Assembly: GCF_000376885.1 (NCBI RefSeq) | Contig: NZ_AQXR01000011.1 | Span: forward strand, 525,967 to 589,966 | Source: Alloscardovia criceti DSM 17774 | GTDB taxonomy: Bacteria; Actinomycetota; Actinomycetes; Actinomycetales; Bifidobacteriaceae | Length of the DNA: 64,000 bases | Direction: 5' to 3' | Shown: in pieces, positions 1 to 9,197 of the stretch | Numbering within the stretch: the first letter of the stretch is position 1 | Layout of the letters: every line of letters begins with the position of its first letter | The notes under the pieces: model-generated | What the model saw: the letters and a program-made list of their open reading frames with translations, nothing else | The model's database searches: none | Told to the model about the DNA's origin: nothing | Program-made: the position numbers and the translations under genes

Positions 1-65
1 ACGGAGAAATTATCCGTGGAATTCGCAATCGATTTCAAGCCTTGATTATTCTTTGTATCTGTCAC
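1..65 (-). CDS. DUF3159 family protein, N-terminus only (partial)
   Basis: A reading frame opens with GTG at 65-63 and runs off the left edge (about 21 codons, beginning MTDTKNNQGLKSIAN). Its GTG overlaps the TAG stop of the upstream DUF3710 gene by one base, which suggests translational coupling. DUF3159 membrane proteins commonly follow DUF3710 in actinobacteria and begin with a short polar stretch like this one. Too little is present to confirm the family, so the call rests mainly on context. Confidence 0.4.
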   Translation of the reverse strand, partial: MTDTKNNQGLKSIANSTDNFS

Positions 66-841
66 TAGCGCATTTCCGAGAAGAGTGGACCACGGCGCAG
101 CGTGTGCTGAACCTGGCTTTGCTGACCATAACCATTTGGATCATCTGGCTTTTCCAATGTGGAGTGGTCGTCTTCCTCGTCCTCAGCTGCCTTCTTAGCC
201 GCTGCCGCCTCCATCTCCTTGACCTGTGAAGGGGTCAATGGACGGCTAAGGTAAATATGATCGCGTGGAGCCATAGGCGCATCGCCGCGCTCAATGACAA
301 TCTTGGAGAAGAAGTCATTCAGTGCCTTAGTTTCTTCTGCTTCCGAATCAGTGGCTGCTGGACCTGTGAAGATGGCACGAGCCATCCAACGCGGGCCATC
401 CACACCTACGATACGGGACACTACTTCTTTGCCCTGCACCTGCACAGGAAGAAGAATTTCCTTGCCAAACTCACCATCAACTTCCTGAGCCTTTGAACGA
501 CTATCGAGGAATTCCTGGCGAATATCGTTCCAAATACCCGTCGACTTTGGAGCGGCAAAGATTTCCATCTCCAATGAGGAGTGCTGATACGTAATCGTTG
601 CGCTGATGATATTGCCCTCGGGATTGGTGGCCTTCAACCTCAACTCGATGCCCAGAAGGAATGGCAAACGAATAGCGCCCATGTTCAAGTATTCATCATA
701 ATCCGGCGCATTTTCATCATTAATATCCCATGGTCCTCGAACGACTTCGTCCGAAGGATCCTCCTCGGTTTCTGAAGTATTCTCTAAAACTTCGTCACCT
801 TCAACAGCCTTTTTCTTCTTACCGAAGCCGAAGAAACCCAT
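65..841 (-). CDS. DUF3710 domain-containing protein
   Basis: Predicted 258-residue soluble protein of unknown function, an actinobacterial family (DUF3710). It has a lysine-rich start (GFGKKKKA), an acidic stretch at residues 15-35, a conserved central domain containing PWD, IRLPFLLGIELRLKA and GVDGPRWMARAIFTGPAA, and a low-complexity acidic and polar tail. Translation was placed at ATG 841 rather than the upstream ATG at 874 because AAAGGA lies about six bases before 841. The stop overlaps the probable DUF3159 gene, so the two are likely co-transcribed. No catalytic motif is visible. Confidence 0.8.
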   Translation of the reverse strand: MGFFGFGKKKKAVEGDEVLENTSETEEDPSDEVVRGPWDINDENAPDYDEYLNMGAIRLPFLLGIELRLKATNPEGNIISATITYQHSSLEMEIFAAPKSTGIWNDIRQEFLDSRSKAQEVDGEFGKEILLPVQVQGKEVVSRIVGVDGPRWMARAIFTGPAATDSEAEETKALNDFFSKIVIERGDAPMAPRDHIYLSRPLTPSQVKEMEAAAAKKAAEDEEDDHSTLEKPDDPNGYGQQSQVQHTLRRGPLFSEMR

Positions 842-966
842 ATTTTTCCTTTCATAGGATGTACCGATTATCAAGATTACATGAAGAACCTGAAAAAATA
901 CTGAATGCCATGACGGATGTCATGGCATTCATAAAGTGTTACGCGTGCTCATGTGCGCCTACAGGC

Positions 967-1830
967 TCACACATCATAGCTAATAGTCAAAGGCGCGTGG
1001 TCCGACCAGCGATCATCATACGTTGGAGCCTTATCGATGACAAAGCCGCGAGCCGTGTGAGCCAACTCCGGCGTCGCAAACTGGTAATCGATACGCCAGC
1101 CTGTGTTGTTGTCAAACGCCTTACCGCGCTGTGACCACCACGTGTATGGACCTTGGATATCCCCCGCCAAATCACGCATGACATCGACATACTCGAGATC
1201 ATCGATCCACTTATCAATGTATACACGTTCCTCGGGCAAGAATCCCGCCGACTTCTCGTTAGATTTGGCATTTTTGATATCGATAGGTGTATGTGCAATG
1301 TTGAAGTCACCGCACAGCACAGCCTGATTACCACCTGAAGCCGCAATATCTTGAAGCTCTTGCATACGCTGCGTCATAGTCTCCAAGAAACGGAATTTTT
1401 GCTCCATCTTATCCGGATGATCCACATTACCCGCATGGACATACACACTGACCACAGTAATGGTATAACCTTCGGGTGTTTGAATGTCGGACTCAATCCA
1501 ACGACCCGAATCCACATCCTCTTCCAGGCCTTCCAAGCCGTAGCGCTGAGCCACCACAGGAAGAGCAGACAACAATCCAACGCCAGCCCTGCCCTTAATG
1601 CGACAGACCTCATTTTGCATGGCAAAAGGCGTGGTCATGCTTTCACCACGAGGAGAAGACGCATAAATGGCACCAATTTCGTTAAAAATTGGGTCAATTT
1701 CTGTCTGAGGAGCACGAACCTCTTGCATCGCCCAAATATCTGGCGTGTGCTGCTCCACCCAAGAAAACATGTCCTTGCGCTTCGCAGCACGAATTCCGTT
1801 GAGATTCGAAGTGGTAATCGAAATAGTCAT
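967..1830 (-). CDS. xthA: Exodeoxyribonuclease III
   Basis: 287-residue AP endonuclease / 3'-5' exonuclease of the endonuclease-exonuclease-phosphatase family, acting in base excision repair. Visible family motifs: SNLNGIRAA at residues 8-16, the metal-binding glutamate in AMQEVR (E37), CGDFNIAHTPIDI near 170, RIDYQF near 249 and the terminal SDHAPL carrying the catalytic Asp-His pair. Length is normal. It starts six bases after the stop of the fused oligopeptide ATPase gene, so it is probably the last gene of that transcript. The ribosome site is weak. Confidence 0.93.
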   Translation of the reverse strand: MTISITTSNLNGIRAAKRKDMFSWVEQHTPDIWAMQEVRAPQTEIDPIFNEIGAIYASSPRGESMTTPFAMQNEVCRIKGRAGVGLLSALPVVAQRYGLEGLEEDVDSGRWIESDIQTPEGYTITVVSVYVHAGNVDHPDKMEQKFRFLETMTQRMQELQDIAASGGNQAVLCGDFNIAHTPIDIKNAKSNEKSAGFLPEERVYIDKWIDDLEYVDVMRDLAGDIQGPYTWWSQRGKAFDNNTGWRIDYQFATPELAHTARGFVIDKAPTYDDRWSDHAPLTISYDV

Positions 1831-1836
1831 AATCGG

Positions 1837-3813
1837 CTATTCATCCAATCCAAGTTCAAGTTTGCCGCCAGGAATTGCATCCAACAAATCGCGGGTGTAC
1901 TGGGTTTGAGGGCTCTTGAAGACCTCATCCGTACTTGCATGCTCTACCAGTTTACCATGCTGCATTACTACTACCTCATCGGCAATCTGACGCACCACAG
2001 CCAAATCATGGGTAATGAACAGGTAGGTCAAGCCACGCTCAGCCTGCAAATCATTGAGCAAGTGGAGCACCTGATCCTGAACGAGCACATCCAGTGCGGA
2101 TACCGCCTCATCAGCCACAATCACGTCTGGATTCAAAGCCATAGCGCGCGCCACAGCAATACGCTGACGCTGTCCACCAGAAAGCTCATTTGGATAACGA
2201 CTCATCACGCTTTGAGGCATTTCTACCATGTCCAGCAACTCACGTACGCGTGCTTCACGAGCCTTTGCATCACCAATCTTGTGGATACGCAATGGCTCCT
2301 CAATGGAACGGAAGATGCTGTAGGTTGGGTCCAAAGATCCGTAAGGATTCTGGAATACCGGCTGTACATGACGCCTAAAGTCCAGCAAACGCTTGGCATC
2401 GAAGGAGTGAATATCCTCACCTTCATAGGTGACTGTACCGGAGGTCGGATCCAGCAAATGCAAAACCATGTTTGCCACAGTCGACTTACCGGAACCCGAC
2501 TCGCCTACAATCGCCAGAGTGGTACCACGCTTTACATCGAAGGACACATCATCTACTGCTTTAAACAGTTCACGACGACCTGGTACCTTGAATTCACGCA
2601 CCAAGTTCTTTACAGAAATAATGGTGTCGTTGAGATTTTCAGGATGACCAGCTGCAGACTGCTCCGAGTGAATCAGTGCACGTTCTTTAGTGGATTCCAT
2701 CCGCTTCGAAGCCAGAGATGGCGCCGCTGCTACCAAACGCTTGGTGTATGGGTGCTGTGGGTGCTGCAATACCTCAAGGCTTGGGCCGGACTCTACAATG
2801 TGGCCCTTATACATCACCACGATATGCTGGGCGCGTTCTGCAGCCAAGCCCAAATCGTGAGTAATAAAGAGCACAGCCGTGCCCAAGGAATCCGTCAAGG
2901 TATGCAAGTGATCCAAAATCTTCTTCTGCACCGTTACATCCAGTGCGGAGGTTGGCTCATCCGCGATAAGCAAACGTGGACGTGCAGCCAAACCCATAGC
3001 AATCAACGCACGCTGGCGCATACCACCGGAGTACTCATGAGGATACTGACGTGCACGCATAGCCGCGTCAGGCAAGCCTGCCTCATCCAGCAAACCCGCG
3101 ATGCGGTCGCTCATGGAGGATCCTGTCACATACTTTTCTGCCAGTTCAGCCGCTACCGTCTCACTGATGCCCGCCTGAACCATGTCATGACGCACATTCC
3201 AGCGGGTAATCGAGCCTGGCGTCCAGGTCTGCTCCCATGTAGAAAGGATCTCGTCAGAAACGATACCCTGTGCAGCGTCCTTAGCGGCTGCCAGCAACTC
3301 ATCGCGCTGAGCTGAGCCCAAGAAAAGCTCATCCTTGTCATCGCGAATATTGCTCATCGCAGTCTGTTCGGCTGCCGTGAGATTCAGCCCATCGGCCAAG
3401 GCGATGCGCTGCTCCTTTGTGATGTCAATGTTATTGGCCACCAGCGATTCTTTAATCTGGGACTCAATGCGGTACACAGGATTCAAATTAGACATAGGAT
3501 CTTGCGGCACCAAGCCCATCTTCGAACCGCGAATAGCCTCAAACTGCTTTGCCGTGTAGTGAGAGATCTCCTCACCTTCCAGCTTGATACTTCCAGAAGT
3601 GATATGACCGGTACCTGGCAGCAGACCTAAAGCGGCCATAGCGGATGTGGACTTACCGGATCCAGATTCACCTACAATAGCGACCCATTGACCTGGGTAA
3701 ACATTAAAAGTAGCACTGTTCACCGCTTTGACATTGCCCGCAGAAGTATTGAATTCTACGTGCAAGTCCTTTACCTCAAGCAGAGGAGATGGAATATTTG
3801 TATTTTCTGTCAT
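1837..3813 (-). CDS. Oligopeptide ABC transporter, fused double ATP-binding protein (OppD-OppF type)
   Basis: 658-residue protein with two complete ABC ATPase domains in one chain, energising peptide import. Each half has a Walker A (GESGSGKST near residue 49 and near 440), a signature ([28 protein letters not shown]), a Walker B ([24 protein letters not shown]) and a switch histidine (FITHDLG; FITHDLA). An unusually long insertion (about residues 140-240) lies inside the first ATPase before its signature. The second Walker B has an alanine where the family usually has proline. GAGGAG precedes the ATG. It follows the two permeases by short gaps, so it is the energy module of the same operon. 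Confidence 0.93.
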   Translation of the reverse strand: MTENTNIPSPLLEVKDLHVEFNTSAGNVKAVNSATFNVYPGQWVAIVGESGSGKSTSAMAALGLLPGTGHITSGSIKLEGEEISHYTAKQFEAIRGSKMGLVPQDPMSNLNPVYRIESQIKESLVANNIDITKEQRIALADGLNLTAAEQTAMSNIRDDKDELFLGSAQRDELLAAAKDAAQGIVSDEILSTWEQTWTPGSITRWNVRHDMVQAGISETVAAELAEKYVTGSSMSDRIAGLLDEAGLPDAAMRARQYPHEYSGGMRQRALIAMGLAARPRLLIADEPTSALDVTVQKKILDHLHTLTDSLGTAVLFITHDLGLAAERAQHIVVMYKGHIVESGPSLEVLQHPQHPYTKRLVAAAPSLASKRMESTKERALIHSEQSAAGHPENLNDTIISVKNLVREFKVPGRRELFKAVDDVSFDVKRGTTLAIVGESGSGKSTVANMVLHLLDPTSGTVTYEGEDIHSFDAKRLLDFRRHVQPVFQNPYGSLDPTYSIFRSIEEPLRIHKIGDAKAREARVRELLDMVEMPQSVMSRYPNELSGGQRQRIAVARAMALNPDVIVADEAVSALDVLVQDQVLHLLNDLQAERGLTYLFITHDLAVVRQIADEVVVMQHGKLVEHASTDEVFKSPQTQYTRDLLDAIPGGKLELGLDE

Positions 3814-3828
3814 TACTAAACTCCTCTT

Positions 3829-4782
3829 TTACTCCGTGCGGCTCTTTGGATCCAAAGCATCGCGCACTGCATCACCGAGCATAATAAATGCAAGGGCGGT
3901 AATAGCCAGAGCAACAGATGGGTAGAACAAAATCATTGGCTGTGTGCGTAGCATGGTCTGAGCGGTGGAAATATCGCCACCCCAGCTGACATTGCCGGAA
4001 GGCATACCCAAACCTAAGAAGCTCAGTGTAGCTTCGAGCACGATGTAGCTTGCCAAGGAGGTTGTACCGACGACCAGCACCGGAGCCAACGCATTAGGGA
4101 TAATGTGACGGAACAGATTGCGAATAGGTGTGGATCCCAAAGCAGTGGAAGCCGTATTGAATTCAAGATTCTTCGCCTCGAGCACAGAGCTTCGAGCAAT
4201 ACGTGCAATAGAAACCCAACCAAACATGGCCATCACGAGCACAATCTTCCAGATAGAAGTAGATGTGCGGAACATTTGAAGTACAACGATTGCACCCAGC
4301 AAAAGTGGCACGGCATAGAAGATATCAATCAGACGGGAAAGAATCGAATCAACCCATCCACCGAAGAAGCCAGCTACTGCTCCGATAATGCCACCGAGGA
4401 GGATCACAAGCAGTGTAGTCGCAATACCCACGGTCAAAGAGGTACGTGTACCGTAAATCACGCGCGCATAGATATCGCAACCCTGTACATCGAAACCGAA
4501 TGGATGTCCAGCTGTAGCTGGTTCCTTCGAATAGTCCAAGGTGCAGAAATTTGGATCAAGATTGGTAAAGACCTTCGGGAATAATGCCACGAAAACGATG
4601 AAGGCAATGACCAAGGCGGCCACGATAAACAGCGGATTCTTACGCAAGCTTCGCCATGCATCTGCCCACATGCTCGTTGCAGGCGCGTCTGTGTCTACAG
4701 CATCTACTGCCTGCAATGGAGTCTCGTCAATTGGCGCAACGTAGCGCTCTTGACCTGGTAATGGAGAATTATTATTAGTCAT
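3829..4782 (-). CDS. Oligopeptide ABC transporter permease (OppC/DppC type)
   Basis: 317-residue inner-membrane permease of the BPD transporter family. A cytoplasmic N-terminus of about 45 residues is followed by a first helix (LFIVAALVIAFIVFVALF), a periplasmic loop with paired cysteines, and the transport domain with the EAA loop (EAKNLEFNTASTALGS) that docks on the ATPase. A GAGGA ribosome site stands before ATG 4782. It is 13 bases downstream of the OppB-type gene and 15 upstream of the ATPase gene, all on the minus strand. Confidence 0.92.
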   Translation of the reverse strand: MTNNNSPLPGQERYVAPIDETPLQAVDAVDTDAPATSMWADAWRSLRKNPLFIVAALVIAFIVFVALFPKVFTNLDPNFCTLDYSKEPATAGHPFGFDVQGCDIYARVIYGTRTSLTVGIATTLLVILLGGIIGAVAGFFGGWVDSILSRLIDIFYAVPLLLGAIVVLQMFRTSTSIWKIVLVMAMFGWVSIARIARSSVLEAKNLEFNTASTALGSTPIRNLFRHIIPNALAPVLVVGTTSLASYIVLEATLSFLGLGMPSGNVSWGGDISTAQTMLRTQPMILFYPSVALAITALAFIMLGDAVRDALDPKSRTE

Positions 4783-4795
4783 TCGTCATCCTCAC

Positions 4796-5725
4796 TTACG
4801 CGTAGCGAATTCGTGGATCGAGAACTGCGTAGAGCATATCAACAAGCAGGTTGCACACTACGAAGATCAAAACGAGAACGGTAACTACTGAAACTACGAG
4901 GTTCGATTCACCCTGCAAAATAGCCTTGTATAGGGTATTACCAATACCGTTAATGTTGAAGATTCGCTCGGAAATCATTGCGCCACCCATCAAAGCACCC
5001 AAATCGGCACCCAAGTATGTGACCACTGGGATAAGGGAATTGCGCAAAATGTGATTCATAATTACTTTGCGATTGCTCAGGCCCTTTGCTCGAGCAGTGC
5101 GCACATAGTCTAATGTTCGATTTGATGCGACTTCCGTACGTGTCAGGCGGATAATATAAGCCATCGATGCGGAGCCCAGAACCATAGCAGGCATTAACAA
5201 ATCAATGAAACCTGGGTTAGCTCCAGCTGTTACAGGAAGAATTCGCCACTTGACACCCAAGAAATACTGCATCAAAAAGCCGGTTACGAAGGTTGGAACA
5301 GAGATAAGAAGAAGCGAAACAATCAAAATAACGGAATCGTACCACTTGCCTTTTTTCAGACCGGAAATAACACCGAACACAACACCGAAGATTGCTTCAA
5401 ACACGAATGCCATCAAACCGAGCTTGATGGTCACGGGGAATGCCTGAGCCATAACTTCGATGACAGGACGGTTACCACGCAAGGTATTTCCGAAATCCAG
5501 CGTTAATGCATTCTTCAAGAAATACAGGTATTGAACAAAAAATGGTTGGTCGAGGTGATACTCGGCGCGAATCTGGGCTGCGATTGCCTCATTTACTGGT
5601 TTGTCGCCGAACATTGCTACCACAGGATCACCTGGAAGAGCGAATACCAATGCGTAAATCAGCAAGGTGGTACCCAGCACAACTGGAATCATCTGTAGCA
5701 CACGGCGTAGAAAGTACTTCCACAT
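4796..5725 (-). CDS. Oligopeptide ABC transporter permease (OppB/DppB type)
   Basis: 309-residue permease, partner of the OppC-type protein. It begins MWKYFLRRVLQMIPVVLG, the usual OppB N-terminal helix, has the conserved LGLD/NTLRG region at residues 75-90 and an EAA loop (NRTLDYVRTARAKGLSNRKV). The start at 5725 was preferred over the ATG at 5758 because AAGGAG sits ideally before it and the family begins here. The gene is separated from the binding-protein gene by a strong hairpin at 5843-5876. Confidence 0.92.
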   Translation of the reverse strand: MWKYFLRRVLQMIPVVLGTTLLIYALVFALPGDPVVAMFGDKPVNEAIAAQIRAEYHLDQPFFVQYLYFLKNALTLDFGNTLRGNRPVIEVMAQAFPVTIKLGLMAFVFEAIFGVVFGVISGLKKGKWYDSVILIVSLLLISVPTFVTGFLMQYFLGVKWRILPVTAGANPGFIDLLMPAMVLGSASMAYIIRLTRTEVASNRTLDYVRTARAKGLSNRKVIMNHILRNSLIPVVTYLGADLGALMGGAMISERIFNINGIGNTLYKAILQGESNLVVSVVTVLVLIFVVCNLLVDMLYAVLDPRIRYA

Positions 5726-5842
5726 ATCTTTTTCTCCTTGTGCTTTCCCTTCATTCACGAACTTTAAGCTATACTACACCAGCGGGCGCACACAACTTTT
5801 ACAAACTAAGTCTGACGGGATTTGAGTTATATTACCATGAAA

Positions 5843-5876
5843 GGTGCTCATTTCGGGCTGACCCGAAATGAGCACC
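5843..5876 (-). terminator. Intercistronic hairpin between binding-protein and permease genes
   Basis: A perfect 15-bp stem (GGTGCTCATTTCGGG and its complement) with a four-base loop. On the minus strand it is followed only by TTTCA, a weak U-tract, so it may act as a partial terminator or a 3'-end stabiliser that lets the binding protein be made in excess of the membrane components. Confidence 0.6.
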
Positions 5877-5911
5877 ACTAAAATTATCTACAAGAAAACT
5901 TTGAGAGCCTC

Positions 5912-7555
5912 TTACTTAGTAAGATCGCGGTAGCTTGGCAAAGAGTTCCACTTAATAGTGAAGCCATTGACGCCCTGAGCGGTCACACCAGTGTTGTTCT
6001 TGTAGTAGATAGGGATTGCAGGAAGATCCTGAAGCAGAATTTCTTCTGCCTGCTGGTAGATCTTGTTCGCATCTTCTGTGCTTGCAGCAGCTGCTGCCTT
6101 GTCGAGAAGTGCATCAAAGTCTGGATTCTTGTAATCACCATCGTTTGCACCATTACCATCTGCAGCTGCAGAGCTGTAGAGTGGCTTGAGGTAGTTTTCA
6201 GCAGATGGGTAATCCGGCATCCAGCCTGCACGGAATGCAGTCTTCAAAGAACGGTTGTTAATTTCCTGACGAAGCTGCTGGAAGGTTGCGATTGGCGCAG
6301 CAACTGCATCGATGCCCAAAGCATTCTTGATGGAGTTAGCCAATGCATCGAAGAGATCCTTGTTTCCACCATCAGCATTGTATGTCATAGTGAAGGTAGC
6401 ATTACCCCAGTCGCTAATAGCGTTCGCCTGATCCCAGAGCTGCTTAGCAGCATCTGCGTCATACTTCAAAACTTCATTACCGGTGAGGTTTTCAGAGTAG
6501 CCTGCAATCTTTGGAGTGACATAGTCTACAGCTGGTGTACCCACACCACCAAGTACCTTCTCTACAATCTGCTCACGGTTGATAGCGCGAGAGATAGCTG
6601 CACGGCGCAAACGACCTTCTTCGTTCATACCGAAGTGGTCCAAAGCGGATGGGATGAGCAAGGTGTTGATGCTTGCGCCAGGCTTGTTGTATGCCTGTAC
6701 AGAAGAATCCGACTCGAAAGTCGTAGCAGCAGAAGATGGGATACCATCCATCACGTCAAGGTTACCAGCCTGGACATCTGCATAAGCAGTATCCATATCG
6801 GTGTAAATCTTGAACTCAATGCCACCATTCTTCGCTGGGAAGTTACCCTTGTAGTCATCGTTCTTTTCCAAAGAGATGGACTGGTTGTGAGTCCAAGACT
6901 TGAACTTGTAAGAACCGTTACCAACTGGGTTCTGACCGAATGCATCTGGATCAGAGTAGTAGGATTCTGGCAATGGGTAGAATGCAGAATAGCCGACCTG
7001 GATTGGGAATGTAGAGGTAGAGCTGTTCAGTTCTACAGAGAAGTGTGTGTCATCGGTTACAGTCAAGCCGGAGAGCTGAGCATCGCTAGCGGTGCCATCA
7101 GCCTGAAGCTCGTCATAACCCTTGATGATGTTGAACCAAGAATTATTCAGCTGAGAATTGGCAGCTACTGCAGCATAGCTCCAAGCCTTAGTGAAGGATT
7201 CAGAGGTTACCTTAGTACCATCGGTGAAGGTCCAGCCATCGTTGAGCTCAATGTCAAACTTGGTATTGTCGTCATTTGGAGTGATGGACTTTGCCACTTC
7301 GTTCTTAGCATTACCATCATTATCAAAGCCTACAAGACCTGCAAAGAGCAAATCAACTACGCGGCCACCGCTGTTTTCATTGGTATTTGCTGGGATAAGT
7401 GCGTTTTCTGGCTCGGTGCCAAAAGCGGTAATAACTGCGTCAGTAGAAGCAGAGCTAGATGAAGAGCTGCTGCTGCTCGATGCGCCGCAAGCTCCCAAAG
7501 CCATTACTGCTGCTGCAACTGCTGCAGTAATTAAAGTGATCTTAGATTTCTTCAT
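5912..7555 (-). CDS. Oligopeptide ABC transporter substrate-binding lipoprotein
   Basis: 547-residue extracytoplasmic peptide-binding protein of the SBP family 5 (OppA/DppA). A signal peptide with a lipobox (ALGAC) at about residues 17-21 is followed by a serine-rich linker, then the typical fold: EPENALIPANTNENSGGRVVDLLFAGL, an RAAISRAINREQI segment near 320 and a conserved C-terminal GVTAQGVNGF region. ATG 7555 was chosen over 7559-7561 because GAAAGAG lies at the right distance. It heads the operon and is followed by a strong hairpin before the permeases. Confidence 0.93.
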   Translation of the reverse strand: MKKSKITLITAAVAAAVMALGACGASSSSSSSSSSASTDAVITAFGTEPENALIPANTNENSGGRVVDLLFAGLVGFDNDGNAKNEVAKSITPNDDNTKFDIELNDGWTFTDGTKVTSESFTKAWSYAAVAANSQLNNSWFNIIKGYDELQADGTASDAQLSGLTVTDDTHFSVELNSSTSTFPIQVGYSAFYPLPESYYSDPDAFGQNPVGNGSYKFKSWTHNQSISLEKNDDYKGNFPAKNGGIEFKIYTDMDTAYADVQAGNLDVMDGIPSSAATTFESDSSVQAYNKPGASINTLLIPSALDHFGMNEEGRLRRAAISRAINREQIVEKVLGGVGTPAVDYVTPKIAGYSENLTGNEVLKYDADAAKQLWDQANAISDWGNATFTMTYNADGGNKDLFDALANSIKNALGIDAVAAPIATFQQLRQEINNRSLKTAFRAGWMPDYPSAENYLKPLYSSAAADGNGANDGDYKNPDFDALLDKAAAAASTEDANKIYQQAEEILLQDLPAIPIYYKNNTGVTAQGVNGFTIKWNSLPSYRDLTK

Positions 7556-7632
7556 GATCATCTCTTTCTTTTATTCTCCCCCTTAGCAAGGGAATTATGC
7601 ACAAAAGTACAGTCATACGATTGCGTCTTTTG

Positions 7633-7680
7633 AACGTATCGTTTACGTTATCAGACAATTGTTACTTTTAAGAGTCAATT
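7633..7680 (-). promoter_or_regulatory. Possible promoter/operator of the oligopeptide operon
   Basis: On the minus strand TTGACT (7680-7675) could serve as a -35 box, but no convincing -10 follows at the right distance. Downstream is an interrupted palindrome, AACGTA-5-TACGTT, at 7633-7649. Two copies of TTTATACATGA also occur further upstream in this intergenic region. The palindrome is a candidate operator; no regulator can be assigned. Confidence 0.3.
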
Positions 7681-7806
7681 GCCTACCTTCATGTATAAAA
7701 CAGTATATATTTATGCATGGTCATGTATAAAGAATCGCATAAATACTGCAATTTCAACGATTTAGAAAATGTATACATTTTTTCACAGTTGTGTCACATT
7801 TTGGAA

Positions 7807-8802
7807 TTACGCGCGAGGAAAGGCTTGTTTATACGATTGTTTCAGCTTTTCCATAGAAACATGGGTATATCTCTGGGTGGTACTCAGGGATGCGTGCCCC
7901 AGTAATTCCTGCACTTCGCGCAAATCCGCCCCACCATCGAGCATATGTGTCGCAGCGCTGTGACGCAGCGCATGCGGTGCTACGTCCGGCACACCCGCGG
8001 CTTGAGCCCTTTGATGGACAAGATCGCGTACTTGACGTTGATTCATCCGATGTCCCTGCACACCCAAAAAGAGCGCAGCTGAGCCCTCATCTCCATCCTC
8101 GATATGCACACCCGCATGATGGAGCAGTTGTGCTCTGCCCTGCTCCATCCATATCTCCAACGCATGCGCTGCAGGCAGACCGAATGGCACCATGCGTTGC
8201 TTATTTCCTTTACCCGTTACCTTGAGTAACCGCTCAGACATCATCACATCATTACAATCCAAGGAGACCAGCTCCGCTACACGTATGCCCGTGGCATACA
8301 ACAACTCCATAATGGCGTTGTCACGCAGGGCTACTGCCCCATTGCCCTCCTGGCTTTCCTGCTGAGTTTGAGTTTCGACGATAGCTTGGGCCTGTTTTTT
8401 ATTGAGAATTTCCGGTAAACGCGAGGCCTGCTTGGGCGTTACCAAGCGTGCTGCTGGATTCTGCGATGCATAACCGTGCTCATGCGCAAAAGCGAAGAAA
8501 CCTCGGATGGATACGATTTTGCGTGCCATACTTGCCGGTGCCATGCCCATGTGCCGCTCGTGCGCAATCCACGATCTTAGTTCATCGATGGTGATGGCAT
8601 CCAACGTACGAATTCCGCGCAAATACATCAGATGGAGCGTGCGTGCAGTATCTGAAATATAAGATTTAACCGTTAACGATCTCAAACCCTTGTTGGACTC
8701 CAAATACTCGCGGTACGCTTCTACACTTTCCTTCATTTGCGCACTCATGCTCAGCTCATCCATTGCTGAACTTTCGGATGCGTGTCTTTTTCTCTGTGCC
8801 AT
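7807..8802 (-). CDS. xerC: Tyrosine recombinase XerC
   Basis: 331-residue site-specific recombinase that with XerD resolves chromosome dimers at dif. An N-terminal SAM-like core-binding domain (YREYLESNKGLRSLTVKSYISD) precedes the catalytic domain: first arginine in ATGIRVAELVSLD, lysine in GKGNKQRMVPFG, the HxxR box HALRHSAATHML, and HASLSTTQRYTHV carrying the second histidine and the nucleophilic tyrosine. Assignment as XerC rather than XerD is by elimination: the gene at 23.1 kb is in the usual bifidobacterial xerD place. Several possible starts lie within the first 25 codons, so the exact N-terminus is uncertain. Confidence 0.85.
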   Translation of the reverse strand: MAQRKRHASESSAMDELSMSAQMKESVEAYREYLESNKGLRSLTVKSYISDTARTLHLMYLRGIRTLDAITIDELRSWIAHERHMGMAPASMARKIVSIRGFFAFAHEHGYASQNPAARLVTPKQASRLPEILNKKQAQAIVETQTQQESQEGNGAVALRDNAIMELLYATGIRVAELVSLDCNDVMMSERLLKVTGKGNKQRMVPFGLPAAHALEIWMEQGRAQLLHHAGVHIEDGDEGSAALFLGVQGHRMNQRQVRDLVHQRAQAAGVPDVAPHALRHSAATHMLDGGADLREVQELLGHASLSTTQRYTHVSMEKLKQSYKQAFPRA

Positions 8803-8924
8803 ATATGCCTACAACTTCCCGATACACCGCCTCAGCGGTATGCGCGGCAATTATACTGTTTCTATTGTAGGAAAAACTACACGAAGCATACCCTCAGTTT
8901 GCCATCGCCTGTATGTCTTAGAAT

Positions 8925-9197
8925 ATGTGCATGCTTACTGTCGAAATGCTGTCTAAAATTCCCCACCACGCACGCCTTGTTATTCGCTGCTTCGATGGCG
9001 TGGACGCATACAGCGGACGCATGCAATTTCGAGATTATATAGGGCACATCGCCGCATATGACGACACACATATCTCATTTCTACGCGACGCCACAGCAAA
9101 CGGATTGCGTCCGGAAGAAATGGTCAGCATTCCGCTTGACGCAGTAGCCCGCATCAAGCCCATACCCGAGCGACCGGTTATGTCACCTCACAATTAG
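8925..9197 (+). CDS. Small conserved protein, DUF6725-like
   Basis: 90-residue soluble protein with conserved-looking segments IPHHARLVIRCFDGVDAYSGRMQFRDYIGHI and LDAVARIKPIPERP, resembling the small actinobacterial family annotated as DUF6725; the family name is from memory. No function is known. TAGAAT ends at 8924, and with a second ATG at 8931 the transcript may be leaderless, so either ATG could be used. It is divergent from xerC, and its stop overlaps the stop of tyrA by two bases on the opposite strand. Confidence 0.65.
   Translation: MCMLTVEMLSKIPHHARLVIRCFDGVDAYSGRMQFRDYIGHIAAYDDTHISFLRDATANGLRPEEMVSIPLDAVARIKPIPERPVMSPHN

Noticed and set aside
1351..3315. 654-codon open frame on the plus strand opposite the fused oligopeptide ATPase gene
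   Set aside because: It is antisense to a gene with complete ABC motifs and its translation is rich in His, Arg and Leu without domain sense; a codon-bias shadow.
6635..7462. 275-codon plus-strand frame opposite the peptide-binding protein gene
   Set aside because: Antisense to a clear lipoprotein gene; no ribosome site and no recognisable motif.
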